Origin: an uncultured bacterium
GTDB taxonomy: Bacteria > Hydrogenedentota > Hydrogenedentia > Hydrogenedentales > CAILVY01
Direction of reading: 5' to 3'
NCBI GenBank assembly: GCA_937951485.1
Contig: CALEDJ010000004.1
Location: 1-64,000 of the forward strand
Length of the DNA: 64,000 nucleotides
How positions within the stretch are numbered: position 1 is the stretch's first letter; every line of letters begins with the position of its first letter. The position numbers and the translations under genes were made by a program. Below the pieces are notes generated by a model. It was not told the origin of the DNA. It saw nothing but the letters and a program-made list of their open reading frames with translations, and did no database searches. Below, piece by piece: positions 1 to 8,630 of this stretch.

Positions 1-421
1 AGGGGAAGGTGAGGGCGAGGGTGAGGGCGAAGGTGAAGGGGAAGGTGAGGGCGAGGGTGAGGGCGAAGGTGAAGGTGAGGGCGAAGGTGAGGGCGAGGGT
101 GAAGGAGAAGGAGAAGATGAATTCCATAGCGCTGACCAGAATGGAGATAATCGGATCAGCCTGTCGGAGTTGTTGCGGGTGATCCAGTTCTACAACAGCC
201 GCGAATACCACTGTGATCCCGACAGCGAAGATGGGTATGCGCCGGGTGCCGGCGACCGGAGTTGCACGCCGCACGCCAGTGACTATAATCCGCAGGACTG
301 GTCAATCAACATCAGCGAACTGTTGCGGGTGATCCAGTTCTACAACTACGGCGGCTACCATGCCTGTCCGGGCGAGGGCACCGAGGACGGATTCTGCCTC
401 GGCCTGCCGTCGGCAGCCTGA
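1..421 (+). CDS. C-terminal part of a large secreted protein: Gly-Glu repeat plus dockerin-like tail (5' end outside window)
   Basis: The reading frame is open from base 2 to the TGA at 419-421 and enters from outside the window. Residues 1-38 or so are an almost pure Gly-Glu repeat. Then come two related segments that share the core ISELLRVIQFYN (bases about 128-195 and 290-345). The first is preceded by DQNGDNRIS, which fits an EF-hand/dockerin calcium loop. Cys residues are scattered through the tail (HCDP, SCTP, HACP, GFCL). The acidic repeat looks like a flexible linker between an exported catalytic or adhesive part and the dockerin-like end, which may attach the protein to the cell surface or a partner. 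The function of the missing N-terminal part cannot be told. Confidence 0.8.
   Translation, partial: GEGEGEGEGEGEGEGEGEGEGEGEGEGEGEGEGEGEGEDEFHSADQNGDNRISLSELLRVIQFYNSREYHCDPDSEDGYAPGAGDRSCTPHASDYNPQDWSINISELLRVIQFYNYGGYHACPGEGTEDGFCLGLPSAA
2..115 (+). repeat. 6-bp GGYGAR tandem repeat encoding poly(Gly-Glu)
   Basis: About 19 units of a degenerate 6-bp motif (GGN GAR) run without interruption from the left edge to base 115. They encode alternating Gly and Glu in the secreted protein above. Third positions vary (ggt/ggc/gga/ggg, gaa/gag), so the peptide is kept even though the DNA has drifted. The array may begin further left outside the window. Confidence 0.9.
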
Positions 422-430
422 CTTTTCTGC

Positions 431-475
431 GCAAAAGAACCGGGGGCCGTCTTCGGATGGCCTCCGTTTCTTATG
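431..475. terminator. Bidirectional intrinsic terminator between the dockerin-like gene and queC
   Basis: A 10-bp stem (442-451 with 456-465, including G-U pairs) closes on a UUCG tetraloop (452-455). On the plus strand it is followed by a T-rich stretch (gtttctta). On the minus strand the complement of caaaag supplies a TTCTTTTG tail. It lies in the gap between two convergent genes, where a shared terminator is expected. Confidence 0.65.
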
Positions 476-568
476 CTTTGTTGGCGTTGAATCGAACCCG
501 ATCTGCGGGAATGAAGCACAACGGAATAGAACCCACTTCTTGCTCAAGAAATGCCGCGCTGCCGGCGC

Positions 569-1303
569 TCACGCGCTCCGGCCCGACGGGCCGGAGGGCA
601 CCTGCTTATGATTCATCTCATACGGAATCGGGTCCGGGATTCCGGCGGCGTGAAAGGCGTTGCCGCGTTCGACACAGGCCGGACAGCGTCCGCAGGCGCG
701 GTCGCCGCCCCGGTAGCAGGTCCATGTATGGGCGAAATCCACGCCAAGCCGCGCGCCGATGGCCACAATCTCCGCTTTGGACTTGTCCATGAAAGGTGCG
801 TGAATGCGGACAGGATGGCGGCGGTTGAGCGCCAGCACTGCGTTGACGCGCTCAAGAAAAGCACGGGTGCAATCCCAGTAGCCGTATTCGTCCTGCGCCT
901 GCGCTCCGTAAAAAACATCGCAGACGCCGCGCGCCTCAGCGCAGGCTGCCGCCAAGGCCAGCAACAGCATATTGCGATTGGGCACATAGGTCGGGGGCTG
1001 GTCACGGTCTTCGGGCGGCACATCCGCAAGATCGGGCACCGCAGCGCCGCCGTCAATCAGGGTGGATCCCGTGCGGAGCAGTGTTCCCACGGTGCCCAGA
1101 TCAATCACATGATGCTCCGTCACGTCGAGTGCTGCCGCCTGCCGGCGGGCGCATTCCAGTTCGCGCGCATGGCGCTGGCGGTAGTGGGCGCTGAGGGCAT
1201 AGACGGGATGGCGGGCAAGTTCGCGCACCACAAAATGCAGCAGCGTGCTTGAGTCCATGCCCCCGCTCAACAAAACCAAGGCTGGTTGCGCTGTTTCCGG
1301 CAT
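569..1303 (-). CDS. queC: 7-cyano-7-deazaguanine synthase (QueC)
   Basis: QueC converts 7-carboxy-7-deazaguanine, ammonia and ATP to preQ0 in queuosine tRNA modification, in the cytoplasm. The 244-residue product starts with the PP-loop SGGMDSS about ten residues in. It carries the family signature PNRNMLLL and ends in a four-Cys zinc site (CYRGGDRACGRCPAC). The ATG at 1303 puts the P-loop where the family has it; upstream in-frame codons give a sequence with no family resemblance. No queD, queE or queF is in the window, so the rest of the pathway must be elsewhere or preQ0 is salvaged. Confidence 0.93.
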   Translation of the reverse strand: MPETAQPALVLLSGGMDSSTLLHFVVRELARHPVYALSAHYRQRHARELECARRQAAALDVTEHHVIDLGTVGTLLRTGSTLIDGGAAVPDLADVPPEDRDQPPTYVPNRNMLLLALAAACAEARGVCDVFYGAQAQDEYGYWDCTRAFLERVNAVLALNRRHPVRIHAPFMDKSKAEIVAIGARLGVDFAHTWTCYRGGDRACGRCPACVERGNAFHAAGIPDPIPYEMNHKQVPSGPSGRSA

Positions 1304-1408
1304 GTCAGGAATGCTCCCATTCCCTTCGTGGTTGATAAAACATCGTCCGCCGTTGACGCCTTTTCGCAATTTCAGGCGTTGCAGGCCGGCTGTCTGGGAC
1401 GAGGTTCT

Positions 1409-3331
1409 TCAGTCGCCGCGCAGTCCTTCGAGAATGCCCGCGTCAGGTGTCACGCGCGGGGGGAGCGGTGTTGCCGCCCCTTCGTCGCTTTCCTGCGGTT
1501 GATCGCGGCCCAGGATGCGGTCAATGGCTTTCTGGTCCAGGCGGATGGGCACTTGGGCAAGGGACCGTTCGCGAAGATCAGCGAGGTAATCTTCCAGAAA
1601 CTCGTTTTCTGCCGCTGTCATCAGGGATTCACGCCGCTGCTTGCGTTCCTCAGCCCAGTTCTGTTTATCTTCTTCGGTCGGCGGCGTGCGTTTCACGAGT
1701 TCGACGAAAAACGTCTGATTCTGGAAATCTTTGAGAGGGCCGCCCATTGTTCCAGGTTCGCCCCGCCCGACGGCGTCGTATATCTGCGTGGTCTGCAAGT
1801 ACAGTTGATCGCGGAACAGATATTCTTTCCGGGTGAATTCACCCGTTTCCTTGATCTCGACATTCAGTTCGGGGAAGAGTTCGGCGATTTGCGCCAACGA
1901 CGTTGCCTGTTCCTTGATCTTCTCCACATATTCCCGCACACGCGCTTGATACTCTTCGGTCATTTTGTGCGCGGCGACCGCGTCCTCATGAACCTTCTCG
2001 CGGATTTCATCGAGGGGGGGAATGATTCCCGGGGTTTTTTCCACAAGACGGGCGACGTAAATGTTGCTGCGGGCGGTCAGAGAGGCGACTTTTTCGTTTT
2101 CCTCCAACGTATCGAAAATCGTGCGGAATTGCCGCACATCCGCAGTGGGAACACCCTCGATTTCTTCACTCTCTTTTGTAAAGAGGCTGGTCTTTTTCGC
2201 TTCCAGATCGAAGGCGGCGGCCGCCGCCGCAATGTCGCCGCTTTCCCTGGCCTTTTCCAATATTTTCGAGGCGATGTCATCCCGTGCAGCGCGTTCCTCG
2301 TCGGAGAGTTGCGCGCGGAGCATGATCTGTCGCGCGCGCACTTCCCGCTCCTGGGTATCGGGATTGGTGCGTTCCTCCTCCACCTTATAGATGAAATAAC
2401 TGTTGAAACCGGGGATGGGATCGCTGACTTCGCCCGGTTTCAGTGCGAAGAGGGGTTTCCGGAAGTCCATTTGCTGCGGCCCTTCGCTCACCCAGCCCAT
2501 ATCCCCGCCATTGTCCGATTTGAAATCAGAATGTTCATTTGCCAAGGTGGCGAAATCCGCGCCCCCGCGCGCCTGGCGCACGATGTCGAGCGCCTTTTCC
2601 GGCATCGGCGGCTGCAGGGAGACCGCCACAAATTCCGCGACGTAGGCGTCGGGGGTGCGGTATTGCTCCAGATGTTCCTCGTACTGCTTTTGGATTTCCT
2701 CGTCGCCCAGAGTGACCGGCGGCTCAATCTTTGCATATCTGATCTGAATCCTGGTGTGGTCATCCTGCAATTGCTGATCGATCTCACTGTCAAGGATGCG
2801 GCCTGCCGGCGCAGTCACCATGCTCAAAAAAACGTTTCTGTCCAAGCCTTGGCGAATGCTTTCATAAAGCGTGTTCCAGTCCTGCCGTGGATTCTGCCGA
2901 ACCCACTCGTTCCATGCAGCCGCATCAAATTTTCCTTCTTCTGTTTGAAACATCGGCCATTTACGCATTTCCTCTTCCAGCAGGTTCTGGGCGACTTTGA
3001 ATTTGCGGGGTTTTTCCTGGAGGGAGATCAGGGCGGCGTCCACCATCTGGTGGAGGATGCGATCCGCCGCGCCGGTTTCATCCAAGTCCCTGTATGTGGG
3101 CCGTTCGCCACCCTGGGCCTGGCGCGCCGCCATGGTGTCCAGAAAACGCCGAAAGTCCGATGCTTTAAGAGGCACGCCGCCGACCGTGCCGATGGTCTCA
3201 TCCTGAAAAAAACCTCTGTCGCGGCGGTCGCATGTGGATGGGGTGCCGAAGAAAAACACGAAGGGGATACCGATAAAGACCAGGATGAAAACCAGGATCG
3301 CTTTCTTGTGTCTGCGCAACAAATCCTGCAT
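1409..3331 (-). CDS. Membrane-anchored SurA/PpiD-type peptidyl-prolyl isomerase
   Basis: A 640-residue protein with a single N-terminal membrane segment (residues about 10-29, preceded by RRHKK). A SurA_N-like chaperone region follows, then a parvulin (PPIC) domain near residues 210-310. The parvulin hallmark is visible: GGDMGW, FRKPLFALKPGEVSDPI, then FNSYFIYKVEEER. PpiD-type proteins help outer-membrane and periplasmic proteins fold after Sec export. The ATG at 3331 has GGAGG 11 bases upstream; a TTG six codons earlier overlaps that site and is less likely. It is divergent from lptF, so the two envelope functions share a 280-bp intergenic region. Alternative: a lysine/Glu-rich foldase of unknown client range. 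Confidence 0.88.
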   Translation of the reverse strand: MQDLLRRHKKAILVFILVFIGIPFVFFFGTPSTCDRRDRGFFQDETIGTVGGVPLKASDFRRFLDTMAARQAQGGERPTYRDLDETGAADRILHQMVDAALISLQEKPRKFKVAQNLLEEEMRKWPMFQTEEGKFDAAAWNEWVRQNPRQDWNTLYESIRQGLDRNVFLSMVTAPAGRILDSEIDQQLQDDHTRIQIRYAKIEPPVTLGDEEIQKQYEEHLEQYRTPDAYVAEFVAVSLQPPMPEKALDIVRQARGGADFATLANEHSDFKSDNGGDMGWVSEGPQQMDFRKPLFALKPGEVSDPIPGFNSYFIYKVEEERTNPDTQEREVRARQIMLRAQLSDEERAARDDIASKILEKARESGDIAAAAAAFDLEAKKTSLFTKESEEIEGVPTADVRQFRTIFDTLEENEKVASLTARSNIYVARLVEKTPGIIPPLDEIREKVHEDAVAAHKMTEEYQARVREYVEKIKEQATSLAQIAELFPELNVEIKETGEFTRKEYLFRDQLYLQTTQIYDAVGRGEPGTMGGPLKDFQNQTFFVELVKRTPPTEEDKQNWAEERKQRRESLMTAAENEFLEDYLADLRERSLAQVPIRLDQKAIDRILGRDQPQESDEGAATPLPPRVTPDAGILEGLRGD

Positions 3332-3611
3332 GGTGCAGACGTCCTCCAATATTTCCGAAATATAGATTGCGCCAGGCCCGTCCCAATGGGCAACTTATCA
3401 GGGAAGGAACGGAAGCGATGACTCTAACATATACCGCCGATTCCGCGCAAATATGGCTTCCATTCGGTGATCGGACCACAAGGATGCAAGGTCATCCCAG
3501 AATGCACTATACTTGGCGTTTTCCACGGTGATTGACCCGGTTTTCCCGGATGCCGTCCTGTCCGATGGGTCATGAAACCAGCCGGAAAGCCGCCATTGTG
3601 GAGACGGCCTG

Positions 3612-4724
3612 TTGGGTATCATCAGTCGTTACATATTGCGCCAGATTTGGATACCGGCGCTGGTTGCCTCGATAATCATCAGTTTCGTGCTGATCGCCGG
3701 CACCATTCAAACGCAGTTGAAGGAACTGCTGCGCGAGGTGCCCATAGCGCAGATCACGCTGATGGACATATCGTGGATTTCCATTTACTCCGTGCCGACG
3801 CTGGTGGGATACCTTTTTCCAGTGACCTTTCTGATGGCCATCATGCTCGCCTATGGGCGGATGGCGCAATACAATGAGATTGTGGCTTTGAAGGCCGCGG
3901 GAGTGCCGCTCAAGCGGCTGATTCTGCCGGTGATCCTGTTGGGGATGCTGCTGAGCGGCATCTGTTTTCTGGCCCAGGATGTGGGCCAGCCCTGGGCGCA
4001 AAAGCGCCTGACGCATCTGCTGCGCAGTGACCTTCCGCTGCGCGTCACGATTGACATGCTGCCCACCGGCGCCATGCACCAATACGGCGAGTGGCGCGTA
4101 TACGTCGGACGAAAGGAAGGGGGCACGCTGCGCGACATTGTCGTATTGCAGCCGTTGCCCGATGGGCGCGCCAATGCGTTCTATGCCGAAAGTGCGCAAC
4201 TGGTGAAGGAAAACGGTGTTTCCATGCTGGAGATGCGCCATGGGCACTACATTCAAGCGGAAAAAGGCGACATGGTGCCCCGCACCACCTTTGAGGTCGG
4301 GCGTCGCGCCGTGCCGCCTCTATCCCCCCGCGCCATGGAAGGCGAACGCAAGAGCATGAGCCTCGCCGAATTGTTCGCGCTGGAACGCGAAACCGCGGAA
4401 AAACTGGAACGCACGCAGGCCAAACCGGTGGAGCGCGAACTGCGCGCCGTGCGGCTTGAACTCAGCCAGCGGCTCTCGTTTCCGCTGATGTGCCTGGCAG
4501 TGAGCCTGCTGGCGGCCCCCATTGGTGCGCGCATCAAGCGGGCGGGCCGGTCCTATACCTTCGCGAGTGGTCTGGCCATTGTGGCGGTGTATTTCACCCT
4601 GACCAAGGTCATGGAGCCGCGCACCTCCCTGCCCTTGCTGGTGATCATTCTTATGCAACAAACGCCTAATATTCTGCTGGGGCTGGCGGGCACGGCGCTG
4701 ATTTGGAGGGTGGATCGCGTATGA
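3612..4724 (+). CDS. lptF: LptF/LptG family LPS-export permease, first subunit
   Basis: LptF and LptG are the membrane partners of the LptB ATPase that pull lipopolysaccharide from the inner membrane toward the LptC/A bridge. This 370-residue protein has the family layout: two N-terminal membrane helices, another hydrophobic pair near residues 55-120, a periplasmic beta-rich region in the middle, and three C-terminal helices. The segment AYGRMAQYNEIVALKAAGVP is diagnostic. It starts at TTG with GGAG 8 bases upstream; no better ATG exists. A TATACT box at 3508-3513 could be its -10, but no good -35 is visible. It overlaps the next permease gene by 4 bases (ATGA). lptB, lptA and lptC are not in the window. 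Confidence 0.9.
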   Translation: MGIISRYILRQIWIPALVASIIISFVLIAGTIQTQLKELLREVPIAQITLMDISWISIYSVPTLVGYLFPVTFLMAIMLAYGRMAQYNEIVALKAAGVPLKRLILPVILLGMLLSGICFLAQDVGQPWAQKRLTHLLRSDLPLRVTIDMLPTGAMHQYGEWRVYVGRKEGGTLRDIVVLQPLPDGRANAFYAESAQLVKENGVSMLEMRHGHYIQAEKGDMVPRTTFEVGRRAVPPLSPRAMEGERKSMSLAELFALERETAEKLERTQAKPVERELRAVRLELSQRLSFPLMCLAVSLLAAPIGARIKRAGRSYTFASGLAIVAVYFTLTKVMEPRTSLPLLVIILMQQTPNILLGLAGTALIWRVDRV

Positions 4725-5809
4725 CCATCCTGGACCGATACCTTGCGCGGCGCTTCATCGGCGTCATGATTCGCTTCATGCTTGCGATGCTGTTGCTGTT
4801 CATCATCATAGACTTTCTTACGGCGCGGCAATATGACATCTCCCGCTACGATGTCCCCCCGCGCATCGTTTTTCTCTATTATCTGGCCTATACGCCCACA
4901 TTATTGTTTCAGTTCCAGACCACGGCGCTGGCGGTGCTGGTTGCCGGGCTGATGGTGCTCGGGCGCGCCGCCCAGGACCAGGAAATTACCGCCGCGCTCG
5001 CCGGCGGCATCAGCCTCCGGCGCATCGCGCGCGCGCCCATATTCCTCGCCCTCGTCATTGCGGTTGGGGCTTTCTTCTTTGAGGACACGCTGGGCGTTCA
5101 GGCGGCGCAAACGACCAACCGCATCGAGCAGGAATATTTCACTCAGTTTGTGCGACGCGAAATGAAAGGTGTCAGTTGGGCGCACCTCAGCGGGGGGTGG
5201 ACCTGTCACATCCTCAAGTTCAACCGGAAAGCCCTGACAGGGCAGGATGTTTACATTCACGCCATCGGGCGCGACAGGGTGGAGGAGATCCGGGCCCAGC
5301 GCATCTTCTGGGACGATGCGCGCCGTCAATGGTTGATCGAGGATGGACGCCGCTTCACTTTCGACCCCACGCAGGAGTGGGAGCAAAGCGTGGAGCGCAT
5401 CACCCAGATATCCGCCCCGTTCACCGAAGCGCCCGAAGAACTGTTTTCACTGGAGGAACGCACAGGGCGTAAATCCGCGCAGGCGCTTGCGACCGACCTG
5501 CGCCGGGCTGAACGTCTGGGCATGCAGGTGAATCCGTATTGGGTGGATTACCACGCCAAATTCTCGCGGCCCGCGCTCGCTTTCATCATGATCTGGCTCG
5601 CCATTTCCTTCGCCATGCGCCTGCGGCGCGGCGGCATCGCCATCGGCTTCGGCGTCAGCGCCGCCGTTACCCTGGCCTACCTTCTGCTCTTCTATGTCGG
5701 CATCGGCCTGGGTTATCTCGACAAAATCCCACCCCTCGCGGCGGCCTGGATGGCGAACGCCGTCTTTGCGGTCGTTGCATGGTTTCTCTTCCATCGCACA
5801 CCCACGTGA
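4721..5809 (+). CDS. lptG: LptF/LptG family LPS-export permease, second subunit
   Basis: Second half of the LPS exporter permease pair. 362 residues, with the same arrangement as its neighbour: an N-terminal helix pair, LGRAAQDQEITAALAGGISL after the second pair, a soluble periplasmic domain, and C-terminal helices. The ATG at 4721 overlaps the stop of the first permease (ATGA), with GGAGG 11 bases upstream, so the two are translationally coupled. Which is F and which is G is assigned by order, as in most genomes, and is less certain than the family itself. Confidence 0.88.
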   Translation: MTILDRYLARRFIGVMIRFMLAMLLLFIIIDFLTARQYDISRYDVPPRIVFLYYLAYTPTLLFQFQTTALAVLVAGLMVLGRAAQDQEITAALAGGISLRRIARAPIFLALVIAVGAFFFEDTLGVQAAQTTNRIEQEYFTQFVRREMKGVSWAHLSGGWTCHILKFNRKALTGQDVYIHAIGRDRVEEIRAQRIFWDDARRQWLIEDGRRFTFDPTQEWEQSVERITQISAPFTEAPEELFSLEERTGRKSAQALATDLRRAERLGMQVNPYWVDYHAKFSRPALAFIMIWLAISFAMRLRRGGIAIGFGVSAAVTLAYLLLFYVGIGLGYLDKIPPLAAAWMANAVFAVVAWFLFHRTPT

Positions 5810-5984
5810 TAAGCGCAAAAGGCGGGTGCAATGCGTTCTCATTCCCCCCTGCTGCAGCGCATACTGAGGCATTTGCGAAACGGGCGTTCCGGCTCCAGTT
5901 CCATCTGAAATCCCAAATGCTTTGTGCTCTCATGCGCGGAAACAGTCTATTACACAAATGCCTCATACTGCTTCGCAGGTTCTT

Positions 5985-6602
5985 TCACAGGAAGATACGA
6001 CGAAGTTCTTCAGGATCGTGAACGATGATGTCCGGAGCGCCCGCGTGCAGCGTCGCCAGCGGATGCCAGCCCCAAGCGGCGGCCACGGTGGTGGCGCGGG
6101 CCGCCTTGCCTTCAATCATGTCGCCCTTGGTGTCGCCGACATAATACGGCGCGTGACCGCGATGCAGGTTGCGCACGGCGCGAATCTTCTTGACCTTGCT
6201 GGCTTCCTTTTCCGCCCCAATCACGTCGCGGATGCCGGCAATGTCGAAGCGCGCGCAAAAGGCTTCCACGGCACGCGAGACATTCGAGGTGATGATATAG
6301 ACGGGATGGGCCGCCGCCAGTTCGCAAAGCAATTCCGGCATCCCTGGAAAGGGCCGGATTTTCAGGTTTGCCTCGGCGATGCGCGGTTCAAAGCGCTTCA
6401 CCAGCGCCTTCAACCGCCAGAGCGGAAAGCCCGCCTTCAGAAGTTGCTGCAACAGATTCCCTTCGAACAGTTTCAGAAACGCTTCCCTGGAATTCAGGCG
6501 GTCAAAGCCCATTTCTGCGCAGACCGCCGTGAAGGTCTCGAAAAACACATCATATGAGTCCGCAACAACGCCGTCAAAATCGAACATAATCACCGCGCGC
6601 AT
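5985..6602 (-). CDS. HAD-superfamily phosphatase (phosphoglycolate phosphatase-like)
   Basis: 205 residues with all four HAD motifs: DFDGVVADS at the N terminus (nucleophile Asp), ITSN in the middle, a Lys in EASKVKKI, and VGDTKGDMIEG near the end. A helical cap lies between motifs I and II, as in subfamily IA phosphatases such as Gph. The likely reaction is hydrolysis of a small phosphate ester; the substrate cannot be told. It is a single gene between convergent lptG and a divergent metal permease. Confidence 0.85.
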   Translation of the reverse strand: MRAVIMFDFDGVVADSYDVFFETFTAVCAEMGFDRLNSREAFLKLFEGNLLQQLLKAGFPLWRLKALVKRFEPRIAEANLKIRPFPGMPELLCELAAAHPVYIITSNVSRAVEAFCARFDIAGIRDVIGAEKEASKVKKIRAVRNLHRGHAPYYVGDTKGDMIEGKAARATTVAAAWGWHPLATLHAGAPDIIVHDPEELRRIFL

Positions 6603-6819
6603 GGTGTTCCTCCATGGATTGCGCCGGCATCATAGTGGATTGGACCATCCGGTTGCCATGTTGGACTTCGTTTTACACATGCGCTGTTGGGCGCCGGTGG
6701 TTGTTCTTGGTTGTTCGGAATACGATGAAGGGAGTAAATTGACATGCGTCAGGAGCGTGCAGGGAAAAAGAATAATGGAAAAGGATTAAATCGAAAAATG
6801 CGAGTGTTCCGTTCGTAGG

Positions 6820-8145
6820 GTGATGGCGCTTCGCAAAGTTGGCGACCCTTGGATGATTCGTATGGAAACTGTTGTGGCATTGGCATCGGCCTGTTGGCTG
6901 GTTTTGGGGCAGATGGCGCCGTATTTGCTCTTCGGTTTTCTGATGGCCGGGGTCCTGTCGGTGGCGATCACGCCGGCATGGGTGGAGCGCCACCTTGGCG
7001 GGCGCGGGCTTGGCCCGGTGTTCAAGAGTTCCCTGTTCGGCATTCCGCTGCCGTTGTGTTCGTGCGGGGTGATTCCGGTCATGGCGTCCATCCGGCAGCA
7101 TGGCGCGGGGCGCGGCGCGACGGTGGGATTTCTGCTTTCCACGCCGCAAACGGGGGTGGATTCCATCTTTGCCACCTACGCCTTGTTGGGACCGGTGATG
7201 GCGGTATATCGTCCGGTGGTGGCGCTGGCCACGGGCGTCATCGGAGGGCTGGCGGCGCAGGTTCTGGATCCGGACCGGAACGGCGGAGAGACCGACGCAT
7301 CGGGCGTGCCCGCATGCACGGCATCCTGTTGCAGCGACGGGCCGCGCCGGGGCGTTATAGCGCGCGCTTTGGAGTATGGTTTTGTCACGCTTCCACATGA
7401 TATTGCCAGGCCGCTGCTGGTCGGCATTGTGATTGCCGGAGCGATGTCGGTTTTCATTCAGGAAAACTTCCTGGCGACATATCTGGGGGGAGGGCTGGCG
7501 GCGATGCTGGTGATGATGGCGGTGGGCATTCCGATTTACGTCTGTTCCACCGCATCCATTCCCATTGCGCTGGGCTTTATGCATATGGGCGCGTCGCCGG
7601 GGGCGGCGCTTGTCTTTCTGATCTCCGGACCTGCAACGAATGCTGCGGCGATTTCCGTGGTCTGGCAATTGCTGGGCCGCCGGACCGCCATCATTTATCT
7701 GGTTACGGCGGCGCTGGGGGCGCTGCTGGCGGGGATTTCCCTCGATGCCTTGTACAACTACCTGCCGCAGGCCATGGCGCCCATGACGCATCACGCCGAA
7801 GCGCATGCGTCAGGATGGGTGGGGAATGCCAGCGCCGTCGCCTTGCTGATTATCCTGCTGGCCAGCCTGTTCGAAAAGCGATCAGTCGTCGTAAAAGGAG
7901 AGACCGCCAGCGGGGAAACTGCATCAACGATGACCGATCATATCACCATTCGCATTTCCGGCATGACATGTAGTCACTGTGTCAATACCATAGCACGTGC
8001 GTTGCGGCAGACGTCGGGCGTTCGTGAGGCCACCGTGGATTTGGACAGCGGGCAGGCCGTGGTTTTCGGGGAAGCCATGGATGCGCAGGTCCTGGTGCGC
8101 GCGATTCGAGAACTCGGCTATGAGGCCTCGTTGGCGGACTCCTGA
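6820..8145 (+). CDS. SO_0444/YraQ-type Cu/Zn efflux permease with C-terminal HMA domain
   Basis: A 441-residue polytopic membrane protein of the DUF318/ArsP_1 permease family. The sequence PLCSCGVIPV in the first hydrophobic block is typical. A cytoplasmic loop holds a Cys cluster (PACTASCCS), and a second block carries CSTASIPIALGFMHMG and SGPATN. The last 70 residues form a heavy-metal-associated domain with GMTCSHC, as in copper chaperones and P-type ATPases. Likely role: export of a soft metal ion, with the HMA domain delivering or sensing it. The start is unsettled: GTG 6820, ATG 6823, ATG 6853 and ATG 6862 are all possible, none with a good ribosome site. Confidence 0.83.
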   Translation: MMALRKVGDPWMIRMETVVALASACWLVLGQMAPYLLFGFLMAGVLSVAITPAWVERHLGGRGLGPVFKSSLFGIPLPLCSCGVIPVMASIRQHGAGRGATVGFLLSTPQTGVDSIFATYALLGPVMAVYRPVVALATGVIGGLAAQVLDPDRNGGETDASGVPACTASCCSDGPRRGVIARALEYGFVTLPHDIARPLLVGIVIAGAMSVFIQENFLATYLGGGLAAMLVMMAVGIPIYVCSTASIPIALGFMHMGASPGAALVFLISGPATNAAAISVVWQLLGRRTAIIYLVTAALGALLAGISLDALYNYLPQAMAPMTHHAEAHASGWVGNASAVALLIILLASLFEKRSVVVKGETASGETASTMTDHITIRISGMTCSHCVNTIARALRQTSGVREATVDLDSGQAVVFGEAMDAQVLVRAIRELGYEASLADS

Positions 8146-8255
8146 ACAAGCATTTGCCAACGAGGCATTCCCGACGCCGGCGCCAATCGTTCAGGGCTGC
8201 TATGTTTCGGCCTTCAGGCAGGCAATGTGTTTGTATTGCAGATTACAAACAGATC

Positions 8256-8284
8256 TTGACAAAGGCAAGAGGAACTCTTATACT
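8256..8284 (+). promoter_or_regulatory. Sigma-70-type promoter
   Basis: TTGACA at 8256-8261, a 17-base spacer, then TATACT at 8279-8284: a near-perfect housekeeping promoter. It reads toward the small GspF-like gene at 8412, leaving an untranslated leader of roughly 120 bases. No other gene lies between. Confidence 0.75.
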
Positions 8285-8411
8285 ACGATCAGGTTCATGG
8301 CAATTTGAAAAGCGGCTTGAAAGAGTCCTCGCACCGAATCTTTCCGCTCGGACGGAATACCTGCTTATCATGCGTACTGATTATGCCGTTCCGAGTCAAG
8401 GAGGTTCAGTG

Positions 8412-8600
8412 ATGCCTGTCTTCGAGTACACCGCTGCCGCACAAAACAAAGAAGGCCATGTCGAAACAGGGCGGATTGTGGCGCGCGACAAGATTGACGC
8501 ATTCGACAAACTGAAGCGTCACGGGTTGCAATTGATTAGATTAAAAAAAATCGAGGGGATTTCTTCGATTTTCAAGCGAATGACCGCCGATATCAAGTAA
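8412..8600 (+). CDS. Stand-alone GspF/PilC N-terminal-like small protein
   Basis: A 62-residue protein beginning MPVFEYTAAAQNKEGHVETG and continuing to KLKRHGLQLIRLKKIE. This matches the short N-terminal beta-rich piece of type II secretion/type IV pilus platform proteins (GspF/PilC), which runs FEYxAxxxxGxxxxGxI...LxxxGLxxxxI. The two membrane-spanning T2SSF domains that should follow are missing: the gene stops cleanly at 8600 and comF follows on the other strand. AAGGAGG lies 7 bases before the ATG. Together with the consensus promoter this says the small gene is really expressed. It may be a regulator or adaptor of a pilus platform; this is inference. Confidence 0.72.
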   Translation: MPVFEYTAAAQNKEGHVETGRIVARDKIDAFDKLKRHGLQLIRLKKIEGISSIFKRMTADIK

Positions 8601-8630
8601 GGGTGCACGTGCTGCATCAGGGGGAAGGTC

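Noticed and set aside
1286-3421. A 711-codon open frame on the plus strand opposite the PpiD-type gene
   Set aside because: Composition is His/Arg/Gly-rich with no domain; the minus-strand frame has a clear parvulin and a ribosome site.
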